A stretch of 64,000 nt of DNA from Planococcus lenghuensis. Its GTDB lineage: Bacteria > Bacillota > Bacilli > Bacillales_A > Planococcaceae. The notes beneath the pieces are model-generated. The model did not search any database and was not told the origin of the DNA. It worked only from the letters and a program-made list of their open reading frames with translations. The stretch lies in NCBI RefSeq assembly GCF_001999905.1, contig NZ_CP019640.1, positions 448,501 to 512,500 on the forward strand, read 5' to 3'. Positions 34,045 to 42,819 of the stretch are shown here, one piece after another (position 1 is the first letter of the stretch; the number at the start of each line of letters is the position of its first letter). A program made the translations under genes and the position numbers.

Positions 34045-34077
34045 AAAAAAAACAGTCCCTGTGAAGGGACTGTTTTT
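34045..34077. terminator. Bidirectional terminator downstream of MBL paralogue 3
   Basis: ACAGTCCCT / AGGGACTGT with GTGA loop, flanked by AAAAAAAA and TTTTT, so it can act in both directions. Confidence 0.85.
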
Positions 34078-34093
34078 CTGCGAAAAGACTTAT

Positions 34094-34939
34094 TCATTCA
34101 TTATCAACAAATCGGCCATAATCAGGTTTCGCTTTCTCATCGAAATTTTCCGCGAGATCGGCCAAACCTTCTTTGAGTTCTTTACCCATGGCCGGCAAGC
34201 CATGGCCGGGTGCGGCAATCTCCGGTTCGAGTTCTCTTAACTTTTGTACGGATTTTTTGGCTGCTTCCCATTCCGGCGTCAAATAAACAGGCGGTCCCCA
34301 GAATCCTCTTTCCTGCATGGTCACATTTGGCAGAGAATCCTGTTTCACGGTCAGGAAGGCATCACCGACGATTAAGGCTTTATCTCTTTCCCGGAACAAG
34401 GAAATATGGCCGAATGAATGCCCGGGCGTATGATACCATGTCCATTCCGGTAATTCGGGAATCGTACCATCTTCCGGGAGCGCTTTAACATGCTCGGAAA
34501 TATCAATGGCTTCTGTCGGGAATTCAGGCGACATTTTCGCGATCAGTCCGCCTTCAACCGTCGGATCGGGCCGTGGGTAATCCATCTTACCGGTCAGATG
34601 CGGCAATTCTTCCGGATGGGCATAGACTGGTGCCGGATGCTTTTCCAGAATTCCGATCAGCCCGCCGACATGGTCGAAATGTCCGTGGCTGAGCACGACA
34701 GCCTGGAGTTTATGATCTTCACCAAACCGTTCAGCCGCTTCTGCAAGGATGACTTCTGAAGATCCTGGTGTACCTGCATCAAACAGCACCCATTCTTTAG
34801 CATTATTTGGATTGCTGATCATATAGACGTTTGCGAATTGAACGGTCAGGCCGTAAATATCCGGTGTAACATCAATCCCTTCACCGCTTTGCACTGAGGA
34901 TAATGGCTGCAATTTGTCTGTGGATGAACTTCGTTCCAT
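34094..34939 (-). CDS. MBL-fold metallohydrolase paralogue 3
   Basis: The 281-residue protein keeps a full zinc site: SHGHFDHVGG, HTPGHSFGH, IVGDAFL and APGHGLP. It begins with the shared MERSSSTDKLQPLSS leader that all three paralogues carry, which I do not recognise as a signal. AAGGAGGAATTACATC precedes the ATG. With the two neighbours it represents local gene amplification and divergence. Each of the genes has its own terminator or promoter. Sigma-B-like control is suggested by the upstream sequence. Confidence 0.87.
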   Translation of the reverse strand: MERSSSTDKLQPLSSVQSGEGIDVTPDIYGLTVQFANVYMISNPNNAKEWVLFDAGTPGSSEVILAEAAERFGEDHKLQAVVLSHGHFDHVGGLIGILEKHPAPVYAHPEELPHLTGKMDYPRPDPTVEGGLIAKMSPEFPTEAIDISEHVKALPEDGTIPELPEWTWYHTPGHSFGHISLFRERDKALIVGDAFLTVKQDSLPNVTMQERGFWGPPVYLTPEWEAAKKSVQKLRELEPEIAAPGHGLPAMGKELKEGLADLAENFDEKAKPDYGRFVDNE

Positions 34940-35001
34940 GATGTAATTCCTCCTTTATGGTTTTCACACGGCTCGTAAGGGGACGAGAGTCTATTCACTG
35001 T

Positions 35002-35025
35002 TTACCCGGCGCCTTTATTTTGAAT
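35002..35025 (-). promoter_or_regulatory. Candidate sigma-B promoter of MBL paralogue 3
   Basis: On the minus strand ATTCAA and GGGTAA with a 12-bp spacer; GCCGGGTAAACAGT is shared with the promoter of paralogue 2. Confidence 0.6.
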
Positions 35026-35104
35026 CTATTTTTCATCCATATTTGAGCCGATTCCTTTTCTCTTGTACAATCAATGGGATGAATGACAGGAAAAGGTGTG
35101 ACTT

Positions 35105-36223
35105 ATGCAATCAATGATTATAATCGGCGGCGGAATCCTTGGTGCGTCCGCCGCGTATCATGCAGCCAGAACCGGTGCGGACGTGACCGTGATCGACCGG
35201 AATGAACCCGGGCAGGCGACAGGGGCAGCTGCAGGCATTGTCTGTCCATGGCTATCACAGCGCCGCAATCAGGCGTGGTATACGTTAGTGAAAAATGGGG
35301 CGGCTTATTATCCGCAATTGATCCGGATGCTGGAAGAAGACGGGGAAAAAGAGACCGGCTATAAAAAGACGGGATTGATTGTCATGAATGATGATAATAA
35401 ATTGTCCCAGATCGAAGAGCGGGCGCTGAAGCGAAGGGAAGATGCTCCGCAGATCGGAGAAGTGCGAAAGCAGTCAGCGGCAGAAACGCAGGAGATGTAT
35501 CCATTTGCCGGCGAAGAATTCAGCTCATTGTTTGTGGAAGGAGCTGCACGAGTGAATGGCCGGGAATTACGCGACGCGCTCATGCGTGCTGCTGCCGCGA
35601 AAGGCGTGAAATTTGTGACAGGGAATGCGCAGTTGCTTGTAGAGAACGGACGAGCGGTTGGCGTCCGGACAGAAGCGGGGGAACTGCAGGCGCAGAGCGT
35701 GATTGCAACGGCTGGCGCTTGGGCGGCGGAGCTGTTTCGGCCACTGGGGCTTGAACTCAATGTAAAAGCGCAAAAAGCCCAAATCGTCCATTTACAGACT
35801 GCGCAGCCAACAGAAGATTTCCCGGTTGTCATGGGGCTCTATGGACAATACGCAGTTCCATACGAAAACGGCCGGGTGGCAGTCGGTGCAACCCATGAAA
35901 ACGAAGCCGGTTACGATTTAAGGCAGACAGCGGGCGGAATCCACAGTATCCTCGATAAAGCCTTCGCGGTATCACCAGGACTCGCGGAAGCGGAATTCGT
36001 GGAAACGCGTGTCGGTTTCCGGCCGCTCCTTCCTGACTCGGTCACTGCTGTTGGAGCGGTGCCGGGTATTCGGAACTTATATGCCGCGAACGGACTTGGC
36101 TCATCCGGACTTACCGCCGGGCCATACGTCGGTTCGCAGCTGGCAAAACTTGTGCTCGGTGAAGCGACGGATCTGGACTTTGACTCATATGTTCTCGGGC
36201 GTTTCCTGAAGGAAATAAAGTGA
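35105..36223 (+). CDS. FAD-dependent oxidoreductase of the D-amino-acid oxidase family
   Basis: The 372-residue enzyme begins with the Rossmann FAD-binding motif MIIIGGGILGASAAYHAA and continues with DAO-family features: IDRNEPGQATGAAAGIVCPW, the ATAGAWA stretch, and GVRFRP-like VGFRPLLPD with a C-terminal YAANGLGSSGLTAGP flavin loop. It resembles YurR and other glycine/D-amino-acid dehydrogenases. Substrate and electron acceptor are unclear. AAAAGGTGTGACTT precedes the ATG. Monocistronic, with a strong terminator. Confidence 0.88.
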   Translation: MQSMIIIGGGILGASAAYHAARTGADVTVIDRNEPGQATGAAAGIVCPWLSQRRNQAWYTLVKNGAAYYPQLIRMLEEDGEKETGYKKTGLIVMNDDNKLSQIEERALKRREDAPQIGEVRKQSAAETQEMYPFAGEEFSSLFVEGAARVNGRELRDALMRAAAAKGVKFVTGNAQLLVENGRAVGVRTEAGELQAQSVIATAGAWAAELFRPLGLELNVKAQKAQIVHLQTAQPTEDFPVVMGLYGQYAVPYENGRVAVGATHENEAGYDLRQTAGGIHSILDKAFAVSPGLAEAEFVETRVGFRPLLPDSVTAVGAVPGIRNLYAANGLGSSGLTAGPYVGSQLAKLVLGEATDLDFDSYVLGRFLKEIK

Positions 36224-36225
36224 AG

Positions 36226-36258
36226 CGAAAAAGCCGGCCATCATTGGCCGGCTTTTTT
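36226..36258 (+). terminator. Terminator of the FAD oxidoreductase gene
   Basis: AAAAAGCCGGCCA / TGGCCGGCTTTTTT hairpin with a four-base loop. Confidence 0.88.
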
Positions 36259-36361
36259 CAGTGGATACAACTTAATGGCAGTCGATTCATCATAGAATCG
36301 ACCAGTGAAAAGCTGACTTAAAGCGTGTAAATCAAGAATAGAACGTACAGGATCTTGATTT

Positions 36362-37594
36362 TTATTGGTTCATAGTCAGCCGCTTCCATATATCTTCAGC
36401 AAATCGCTTGTACGGAGAATCGGGGAGTGGCTTGAAATTCTCATGGGCAATTTCAGCGAGCTCCCGGGCCGACTCAAGCTCATCCGCCTGTTCATGAATG
36501 AGCGCCATATATACTTCCCTCTCATAATGAATCGCCAAATCAAACGGGTGATGCAAGTGCTCGTACATTTCGTAGTCTTTAAACCAGCTGAGTGCTTCTT
36601 CGGGATGACCGAGTCCATAAAGCGCTTTTCCTTTTTCAAGGAATAGAAATGAGCCGTCCAAGTCGCCGACAGAACCGAGGTGCCGGTCAAGAAGTTCGGC
36701 AGCAGCGGCGTACTGTCCGGCAAAGGTGTTCAAGTAATGCGCTTCAATGATATCTGCAAACAGGGCGGTTTCCGCATGATCGGCAAATTCCGCATACTGC
36801 CTGAGCTTCCGGATATACAAATCCTTGTCTGTAACTTCCCCCCGCAACATTGCGCTCATACTGGCGAGCCGGTACAGATCTTCAATCCGGTAGAAGATCC
36901 GCTTCTCTTTTGCGAAGGCGATCGCTTCGTTCATTTTACTGACCGCCTGTTCAAAGTCATCCACTGCAAAATAAAGAACTGCTTCACAATAAGTGAAATC
37001 CAACTGCTTTAACGGATCCAGAACCATGCCCTGTTCCGTTAAAGCCTGCCAGGCCTCCTGAATCATCGTGAGCGCTTGTGCGTATTGCCGGTTATGAAAA
37101 AAGCGCATGACGCGGAATAATTGAATATCAGCCACGTGATTAATGAGATGGAGCTCTTCGTACATGGATTCTGCTTGTGCCAGGGACTGTTCCCACGCGT
37201 CTGTCTGCAAGTAATACAGTGCCCGGCTATAGAGTTCAAGGAGGCGAGCTGATTCATAGCGGAGCGGCAGACTGCCCAGCAAGGGTTCAATCAGCCTGCG
37301 AACTTTCAAATGATTCTCCTGCCGCTGCTCCAGTTCACCAAGCGGCGTCTGATAGAGCCGTTCTGCTTGTTGCAGCAACTCACGCAGCGCGGCAGACGGA
37401 ATTTCCTCAAGCAATTCATTCACTTCAATTCCTAAACTTTCTACAATATAGGTCAAACTTTCCATAGAAGGCTTGGCTTTTCCATTTTCAATCAGGCTCA
37501 GCATGCCTTTGGAAAGTCCTTCTCCTGCCAGTGCCTGCAGCGTCAGGCCTTTTGCTTTCCGGAGTTTCCGGATTCGTCCACCGAGTGTTTCCAT
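36362..37594 (-). CDS. XRE-type regulator with TPR-like sensor domain
   Basis: The 410-residue protein starts with an XRE helix-turn-helix (about 1-60, RIRKLRKAKGLTLQALA and LSKGMLSLIENGKAKPS). The remaining 350 residues are all-helical TPR-like repeats (e.g. FFHNRQYAQALTMIQEAW). This architecture is that of RRNPP-type sensors (PlcR, NprR, Rgg), which bind small peptides. ATG 37594 follows CAGGTGATC. It is divergent from an MFS exporter gene, and two perfect 17-bp palindromes lie in between, probably its operators. No gene for a signalling propeptide was seen next to it. Confidence 0.85.
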   Translation of the reverse strand: METLGGRIRKLRKAKGLTLQALAGEGLSKGMLSLIENGKAKPSMESLTYIVESLGIEVNELLEEIPSAALRELLQQAERLYQTPLGELEQRQENHLKVRRLIEPLLGSLPLRYESARLLELYSRALYYLQTDAWEQSLAQAESMYEELHLINHVADIQLFRVMRFFHNRQYAQALTMIQEAWQALTEQGMVLDPLKQLDFTYCEAVLYFAVDDFEQAVSKMNEAIAFAKEKRIFYRIEDLYRLASMSAMLRGEVTDKDLYIRKLRQYAEFADHAETALFADIIEAHYLNTFAGQYAAAAELLDRHLGSVGDLDGSFLFLEKGKALYGLGHPEEALSWFKDYEMYEHLHHPFDLAIHYEREVYMALIHEQADELESARELAEIAHENFKPLPDSPYKRFAEDIWKRLTMNQ

Positions 37595-37663
37595 ATGATC
37601 ACCTGCTCTGCCAGTCTGTAAGTTGAACAAGGAAATTCTCTCTTCTAACTGAATTTCTTCGCA

Positions 37664-37680
37664 GTTTAATTATATTAAAC
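37664..37680. promoter_or_regulatory. Operator palindrome 1
   Basis: GTTTAATTATATTAAAC is a perfect 7-bp inverted repeat with TAT in the centre. It lies just upstream of the MFS promoter's -35 box, 70 bases from the regulator start. Confidence 0.7.
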
Positions 37681-37686
37681 TTATTC

Positions 37687-37716
37687 TTGCTTTTCCAGTA
37701 ATCATAATGCTATATT
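37687..37716 (+). promoter_or_regulatory. Sigma-A promoter of the MFS exporter gene
   Basis: TTGCTT (37687-37692) and TATATT (37711-37716) with an 18-bp spacer, placed between the two palindromes. Confidence 0.6.
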
Positions 37717-37718
37717 TT

Positions 37719-37735
37719 GTTTAATTAAATTAAAC
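37719..37735. promoter_or_regulatory. Operator palindrome 2
   Basis: GTTTAATTAAATTAAAC differs from palindrome 1 only in two central bases. It covers the expected transcription start of the MFS gene. The centre-to-centre distance of 55 bp is about five helical turns. Confidence 0.7.
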
Positions 37736-37756
37736 AAAATGAACGGAGTGAGAAAT

Positions 37757-39049
37757 GTGGACATTGCACAGAAACGAAAGCACGCGACTTATCATTTATA
37801 CACATTCACGGTCAGCAAACTCATCTCGACATTTGGCAGCAGTGTGTATGCGTTTGGCATTAGCCTGTTTGTTCTGTCTTTGACAGGTTCAGCAGCGAGT
37901 TTTGCTGTAAATCTTATCTGCAGTATTCTGCCGCGGACGCTATTGGCGCCGGTTGCCGGTTTTGCAGCTGACCGGTATTCCAAAAAGATAATTGTCATAC
38001 TTGCCCAAGTGGCAAGTATGGCCTCGGTCAGCGGTTTGCTGCTGTACAGCCTGATTGCCGGATTATCCCTTCCGTCCATTTACATTACTACGGCACTGGT
38101 GGCGGCAAGCTCCCAATTTGCAAGTGTTACTTTCTCATCTTCAATTGCCAATCTTATCGACCCTGACCGCATTCAGCGGGCGATGGCGTATAACCAGTCG
38201 GCGGTTTCACTGGCTTCCATCGGTGGCCCGGTTATCGGCGGCATGTTATTCGGCTTTGTGTCCATGGAGGTGTTCCTGTTGATTCAAGTTACGGCTTATT
38301 TAACGGCTGTCCTGCTGGAATCCACGATGAATTTCCGGCTTTTCACGAACCGGGACAGTGAAGTGGCTCCTGAAGATCAGGAGCGGATGCTGAGTTCTCT
38401 GAAAAAAGGACGGGTTTATCTCCGGAACAACCGGGTGATCAGTGTTATTGTCAGCTCAGCCATCGGCATTAACTTCTTTTTTTCAGCGCTTCAGGTAGGT
38501 CTTGCTTTTATCGTAGTCGAGGAACTGGCAATCCCTTCGGAACATTACGGGTTTATCGAAGCAATGATATTTGTTGGCATGCTGGCTGCGTCGGTTTATT
38601 TCTCAATTCGGAAAGAGGTGCAATATCCGCTTTTGTTTTCCAAATGGGGAATTTTGATCCTGGCCGTGCAACTTGGCGGAATTGGGTTGCCACTGGTGTT
38701 TGATATGTCCCAATGGGCAGCGACTTCCTACTTTCTGATTCTGATGTTCTGCTTCGGCTTCACGAATGTGTGCATCAACACACCGATTGGCGTCATGCTG
38801 CAGAAAGACGTGGATGAAGCCTATCGCGGACGGATTTTTGGCTTGCTGGAATCAATGGCAATGGCGATGATGCCACTTGGCATGTTGATATTCGGCTTGC
38901 TGTTTGATGCGGTTCCGGCTCAAAGGGTGACAGGAAGCAGTGCTATCTGTCTGATAGTATTGGTTTGTTATTTAATGCGTCCTTCTGTGATACGGGAAGC
39001 TTATCCTGAGAAGAAGGTAGGTCTTAGGAAGGAAGTAGGTGTTCGGTGA
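37757..39049 (+). CDS. MFS efflux transporter
   Basis: The 430-residue permease has about twelve membrane segments and the exporter-type loop FAADRYSKKIIVILAQ between segments 2 and 3. It is of the EntS/macrolide-efflux (MFS_3-like) type. GTG 37757 is favoured because GGAG lies eight bases upstream; the ATG at 37739 has no ribosome site and almost abuts operator palindrome 2. It should be controlled by the divergent XRE-TPR regulator. Substrate unknown. Confidence 0.85.
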   Translation: MDIAQKRKHATYHLYTFTVSKLISTFGSSVYAFGISLFVLSLTGSAASFAVNLICSILPRTLLAPVAGFAADRYSKKIIVILAQVASMASVSGLLLYSLIAGLSLPSIYITTALVAASSQFASVTFSSSIANLIDPDRIQRAMAYNQSAVSLASIGGPVIGGMLFGFVSMEVFLLIQVTAYLTAVLLESTMNFRLFTNRDSEVAPEDQERMLSSLKKGRVYLRNNRVISVIVSSAIGINFFFSALQVGLAFIVVEELAIPSEHYGFIEAMIFVGMLAASVYFSIRKEVQYPLLFSKWGILILAVQLGGIGLPLVFDMSQWAATSYFLILMFCFGFTNVCINTPIGVMLQKDVDEAYRGRIFGLLESMAMAMMPLGMLIFGLLFDAVPAQRVTGSSAICLIVLVCYLMRPSVIREAYPEKKVGLRKEVGVR

Positions 39050-39187
39050 AGAGAAGAAGCTAGGAAAAAGGGTATAAGTGCTCATTTTTTGGATAACGGG
39101 TTAAAAAGAAGAGGGAAATGAGTTATAAAGAAGAAGTAGCAGTATAATCAGATTACAACCATTGACAAAAAAGGGGTGTCGGTATTT

Positions 39188-40510
39188 ATGAAAGCATGGC
39201 AAAAAACAGGCCTGACCATGACCAGTGCATTGCTCGTTCTGTCCGGATGCGGCGGATTCAGCACATCAAATGAATCAGAAGAGGAAGTTGCGCTGGAAGA
39301 AGAAGGCGTCGAAATCGTCGATTTTTGGACGTTCTGGGGTTCAGAAACGCGCCGGCCGATTATTGACAAGATCGTAGCGGATTTCAACGAATCACAGGAC
39401 GAGATTGAAGTTGTTCACTCTTACTATCCTTGGGGAGACATCTGGACAAAAGAACTTGCGGCGATTGGTGCAGGGGACCCGCCGGATGTAGTTATCAATA
39501 ACATCAACTCAACCCGTCTCCGGGCACAAGAGGAGCAAGCGGAAAATCTGACGGAAATCATGGGCGATAATGACATCGCTGATCGTTTCTATCCGGAACT
39601 GTGGGAATCAGTGCTTTATGAAGGCGAGGCGTATGCGTTGCCGTTCAACACAGATACACAGATTTTATTCTATAACAAAGATGCTTTTGAAGAAGCAGGC
39701 CTTGATCCTGAAGCGCCGCCTGCAACATGGGCAGAACTTGAAGAATATGCACTGACGCTGGATGAAAAATCTGGGGATGAGTATGAGCAGATCGGTTTCT
39801 ACCCGCTATGGGGCATGGGATATGATGTCTGGCTGCTGAACGCAAACGGTGAAAACTACATTGACCAGGAAGGGAACGTCAGCCTGAACACAGAAACCAA
39901 CGTGGACGTCCTAAACTGGCTCTCAGCATGGCGCGACCGACTCGGCGCTGATACGGTCGATTCATTCCAGGCGAAGTTTGAAAGCAACCAAGGCCATCCG
40001 TTCCTGTCTGGCGAATTGGCAATGATGGCAGCAAACATGAACTTTTATACACAGATCCGTGATTACGCACCTGACTTGAATTTCGGTGTAGCACCACTTC
40101 CGGCATATGAAGCCGGTGCTCCTAACACAAGCTGGGGCGGTGGATTCGTTGCTGAAATTCCAAAAGGCTCAGATAGCCCGGAAGCAGCACTTGAATTCAT
40201 GAAGTACCTGACCGATGTGGAAGCACAGACCTACTGGGCAGTAAAGAACTTTGATATCGTGGCAAATATTGAAGCGGCAGAATTGGCTGCAGAATCAGAA
40301 GAATTGAGTGAAGACGGTCAAATGGTCTATGAAACGGGAACAGAAAATATGGAGTATACACTCCAGACGCCGGTTCCGACCATGGCACCTGATTTTTATA
40401 CACTGGTGAATCCGGAAGTCGATGAGTTCTTCCTGGGTGAACAATCTGCTGAAGAAGCGCTGCAAAACGCACAGGATGCTGTGGAAAACTTGGTTGAACA
40501 AAATCAATAA
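39188..40510 (+). CDS. Sugar ABC transporter substrate-binding lipoprotein
   Basis: The 440-residue protein has a lipoprotein signal peptide with lipobox VLSGC (Cys21) and an acidic linker, then a family 1 solute-binding fold. The typical start VDFWTFWGSE and the C-terminal PEAALEFMKYLTD are seen. It binds carbohydrates outside the membrane for the two permeases that follow. ATG 39188 follows AAGGGGTG. The sugar cannot be told from sequence. No sugar hydrolase or regulator is adjacent. Confidence 0.9.
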   Translation: MKAWQKTGLTMTSALLVLSGCGGFSTSNESEEEVALEEEGVEIVDFWTFWGSETRRPIIDKIVADFNESQDEIEVVHSYYPWGDIWTKELAAIGAGDPPDVVINNINSTRLRAQEEQAENLTEIMGDNDIADRFYPELWESVLYEGEAYALPFNTDTQILFYNKDAFEEAGLDPEAPPATWAELEEYALTLDEKSGDEYEQIGFYPLWGMGYDVWLLNANGENYIDQEGNVSLNTETNVDVLNWLSAWRDRLGADTVDSFQAKFESNQGHPFLSGELAMMAANMNFYTQIRDYAPDLNFGVAPLPAYEAGAPNTSWGGGFVAEIPKGSDSPEAALEFMKYLTDVEAQTYWAVKNFDIVANIEAAELAAESEELSEDGQMVYETGTENMEYTLQTPVPTMAPDFYTLVNPEVDEFFLGEQSAEEALQNAQDAVENLVEQNQ

Positions 40511-40576
40511 TGAAAGAGTGAAGAATGAGGGGCTTTCGGGCCTCTTTTCTTTCGATTGCAGGACGGAGGTGAGTCT

Positions 40577-41491
40577 GTGAACAAAAGATTCCTGACATAT
40601 AGGCAAAAAGAGGGCTTAGCCGGTTATATCTTTGTGCTTCCATTCATTATTGGGTTTATCGTTTTGACAGGAGGACCGCTGGCATTTTCTTTCATTGCCA
40701 GTTTTACTGATTATAATGTGGCGAGTGACATGGAATTCGTCGGAATTAATAATTATAGACAGTTATTCACAGCAGATCAGCTCTTTATGACAGCACTTTG
40801 GAATACTACTTATTTTGTATTATTTTCCGTTCCGCTCACAACACTTGGTGCGCTGTTTCTGGCGGCTCTCCTGAATCAGGATGTCCCAGGAATGCGTTTT
40901 TTCCGGACAATCTATTATTTGCCGGCAGTTTTGTCGGGGGTCGGTGTTTATCTGTTGTGGATGCAGCTCCTTGACCCGACGACGGGCCTCATTAACGTAG
41001 CACTGGGCTGGATCGGTATCGACGGACCGAACTGGCTGTTTGATCCTGATTGGACAAAGCCATCACTTATTCTGATGAAAATGTGGAGTGTCGGTGGCTC
41101 CATGCTGCTTTATTTGGCCAGCATGCAGGGGATTTCAAAATCACTGTATGAAGCGGCGGAAATTGATGGGGCAAGTGGCTGGAAGAAATTCTTTTATATC
41201 ACGGTGCCAATGGTAACGCCGATTATTTTCTTTGATCTTGTAACAAGTACAATCGGTGCTTTTCAAATCTTCCAGGAAGCTTATGTCATGACATCGAATG
41301 GTGAGGGCGGCGTAGCTAACTCGCTGCTGTTCTATAACCTGTATTTATGGAATAAGGCATTTGAGGCGTTTGACATGGGCTATGCAATGGCGATGTCCTG
41401 GGTGCTGTTTGTTATTGTATTCATTATCACGATTTTCAATTTAAAGCTTGCTCCCCGCTGGGTACATTATGAAGGAGGGGATGATAAGTGA
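40577..41491 (+). CDS. Sugar ABC transporter permease, MalF type
   Basis: The 304-residue permease has six hydrophobic segments and the cytoplasmic EAA loop YEAAEIDGASGWKKFFYITVP that contacts the ATPase. It is the first-permease type of CUT1 importers. GTG 40577 is preceded by GGAGGTGA. It overlaps the next permease gene by four bases. Confidence 0.9.
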   Translation: MNKRFLTYRQKEGLAGYIFVLPFIIGFIVLTGGPLAFSFIASFTDYNVASDMEFVGINNYRQLFTADQLFMTALWNTTYFVLFSVPLTTLGALFLAALLNQDVPGMRFFRTIYYLPAVLSGVGVYLLWMQLLDPTTGLINVALGWIGIDGPNWLFDPDWTKPSLILMKMWSVGGSMLLYLASMQGISKSLYEAAEIDGASGWKKFFYITVPMVTPIIFFDLVTSTIGAFQIFQEAYVMTSNGEGGVANSLLFYNLYLWNKAFEAFDMGYAMAMSWVLFVIVFIITIFNLKLAPRWVHYEGGDDK

Positions 41492-42378
41492 TCGATCAAC
41501 GTGTTGCAGAAAAAGAGCGTCCTCAGGAACGCTATATGGATAATGAAAATAATCGGAAACAGCTGCTGAGGTGGTTCAATTTCATCCTCCTCACTGCAGG
41601 AAGCTTACTATTCCTGTCGCCACTCTGGTGGATGATCTCCACTTCCCTTAAATCCATGGTGGAAATCATGACGCCTCCGACATCTTTGCTGCCGCAAGAC
41701 TGGCTCTGGAGCAATTATGCGCGGACATTAGAGGCGGCGCCTTTCGTGCGTTATGCATTCAATACGCTTGTCATTACACTGATTGTTGTTGCCGGCAATG
41801 TGCTGGCAAACTCGTTCATTGCCTATGGCTTTGCAAAGATCAGGTTCAAAGGTAAGAGCATTTTATTCGCTATTGTACTATCGACAATGATGATTCCGGG
41901 ATTTGTTACACTCGTTCCGCAATATATCCTGTATGCGAAGCTTGGATGGCTCAATACGTACTATCCGCTGATCATACCTGCGTTCTTTGGGAGTGCATTT
42001 TTCATCTTCCTGCTGCGGCAATTTTATATGACCATTCCGAACGAATTGATCGAAGCAGCGAAGATGGAAGGGGCAAGTCATTTTTATATTTGGCGTAAAA
42101 TCGGGATCCCGCTGACAAAACCTGCATTGGCGACCGTTGCAATTTTCTCATTCAACGGGGCTTGGAATGACTTCCTCGGACCACTCCTCTATTTGAATGA
42201 TTCGGAACTGTATACGCTGCAGATTGGACTGCAGGTATTCAAAGGACAGGTCAGCACCCAATGGAATTACCTGATGGCAGGTTCATTGCTAGTCCTGCTG
42301 CCGGTTATTATCCTGTTCTTCATTTTCCAGAAGTACTTTATTCAGGGAATGAACATTCAATCAGGAAGCAAAGAATGA
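41488..42378 (+). CDS. Sugar ABC transporter permease, MalG type
   Basis: The 296-residue permease is the CUT1 second subunit. It has six membrane segments after a hydrophilic N-terminal region, and an EAA loop EAAKMEGASHFYIWRKIGIP. It starts at GTG 41488, overlapping the stop codon of the previous gene. No ATPase gene follows, as is common in Bacillales, where a shared MsmX-type ATPase energises several sugar importers. A terminator follows. Confidence 0.9.
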   Translation: MIDQRVAEKERPQERYMDNENNRKQLLRWFNFILLTAGSLLFLSPLWWMISTSLKSMVEIMTPPTSLLPQDWLWSNYARTLEAAPFVRYAFNTLVITLIVVAGNVLANSFIAYGFAKIRFKGKSILFAIVLSTMMIPGFVTLVPQYILYAKLGWLNTYYPLIIPAFFGSAFFIFLLRQFYMTIPNELIEAAKMEGASHFYIWRKIGIPLTKPALATVAIFSFNGAWNDFLGPLLYLNDSELYTLQIGLQVFKGQVSTQWNYLMAGSLLVLLPVIILFFIFQKYFIQGMNIQSGSKE

Positions 42379-42381
42379 GTA

Positions 42382-42426
42382 AACGCAGGTCCAGGAATCT
42401 CCCCGGGCCTGCGTTCTTTATTTTTT
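42382..42426 (+). terminator. Terminator of the sugar ABC operon
   Basis: AACGCAGG(TCC) pairs with (GGG)CCTGCGTT, then CTTTATTTTTT. Confidence 0.8.
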
Positions 42427-42628
42427 CGTGTTCGCTCTGTTTTCTGTTGGCCTTACTCTTTTGTCAAAATCAATCCGCCGTAGGACTCAGTTTTTTGAAA
42501 CTGTCACAGAAATGAAACGTTTATTTTTGAGGATTAGATGGTATTATATACTTAAGTCTTAAACTTGGAAAATGAAATTTGCGTTTATCTGCTTGCATAT
42601 ACATATTTCAAAAAATGAGGTGAATGAT

Positions 42629-42766
42629 TTGGCGAAAGAGAAGGAAATCCGCAATATTGCATCCAATCTGGCGAAGTTGGGAATCCCTGTGAAACTCACA
42701 AAATCGCGTGTGGATATATTGAAAGCTCTTGTACCGCCTGCCCAAGTGCCGCCTGTACATTCCTGA
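42629..42766 (+). CDS. Small protein of unknown function (45 aa)
   Basis: A short protein starting at TTG 42629 (reading LAKEKEIRNIASNLAKLG after the initiator) with GAGGTG seven bases upstream. It is basic and amphipathic at first and ends with PPAQVPPVHS. A strong terminator begins nine bases after the stop. I do not recognise the family. The frame continues upstream to an ATG at 42572 without a site. Confidence 0.6.
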   Translation: MAKEKEIRNIASNLAKLGIPVKLTKSRVDILKALVPPAQVPPVHS

Positions 42767-42774
42767 CAACAGTA

Positions 42775-42813
42775 AAGCTCCGGACCGGTTTATTCCCGGC
42801 CGGAGCTTTTTTT
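42775..42813 (+). terminator. Terminator of the small gene
   Basis: AGCTCCGG / CCGGAGCT stem with a GGTTTATTCC-containing loop, followed by TTTTTTT. Confidence 0.85.
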
Positions 42814-42819
42814 AGTGGA

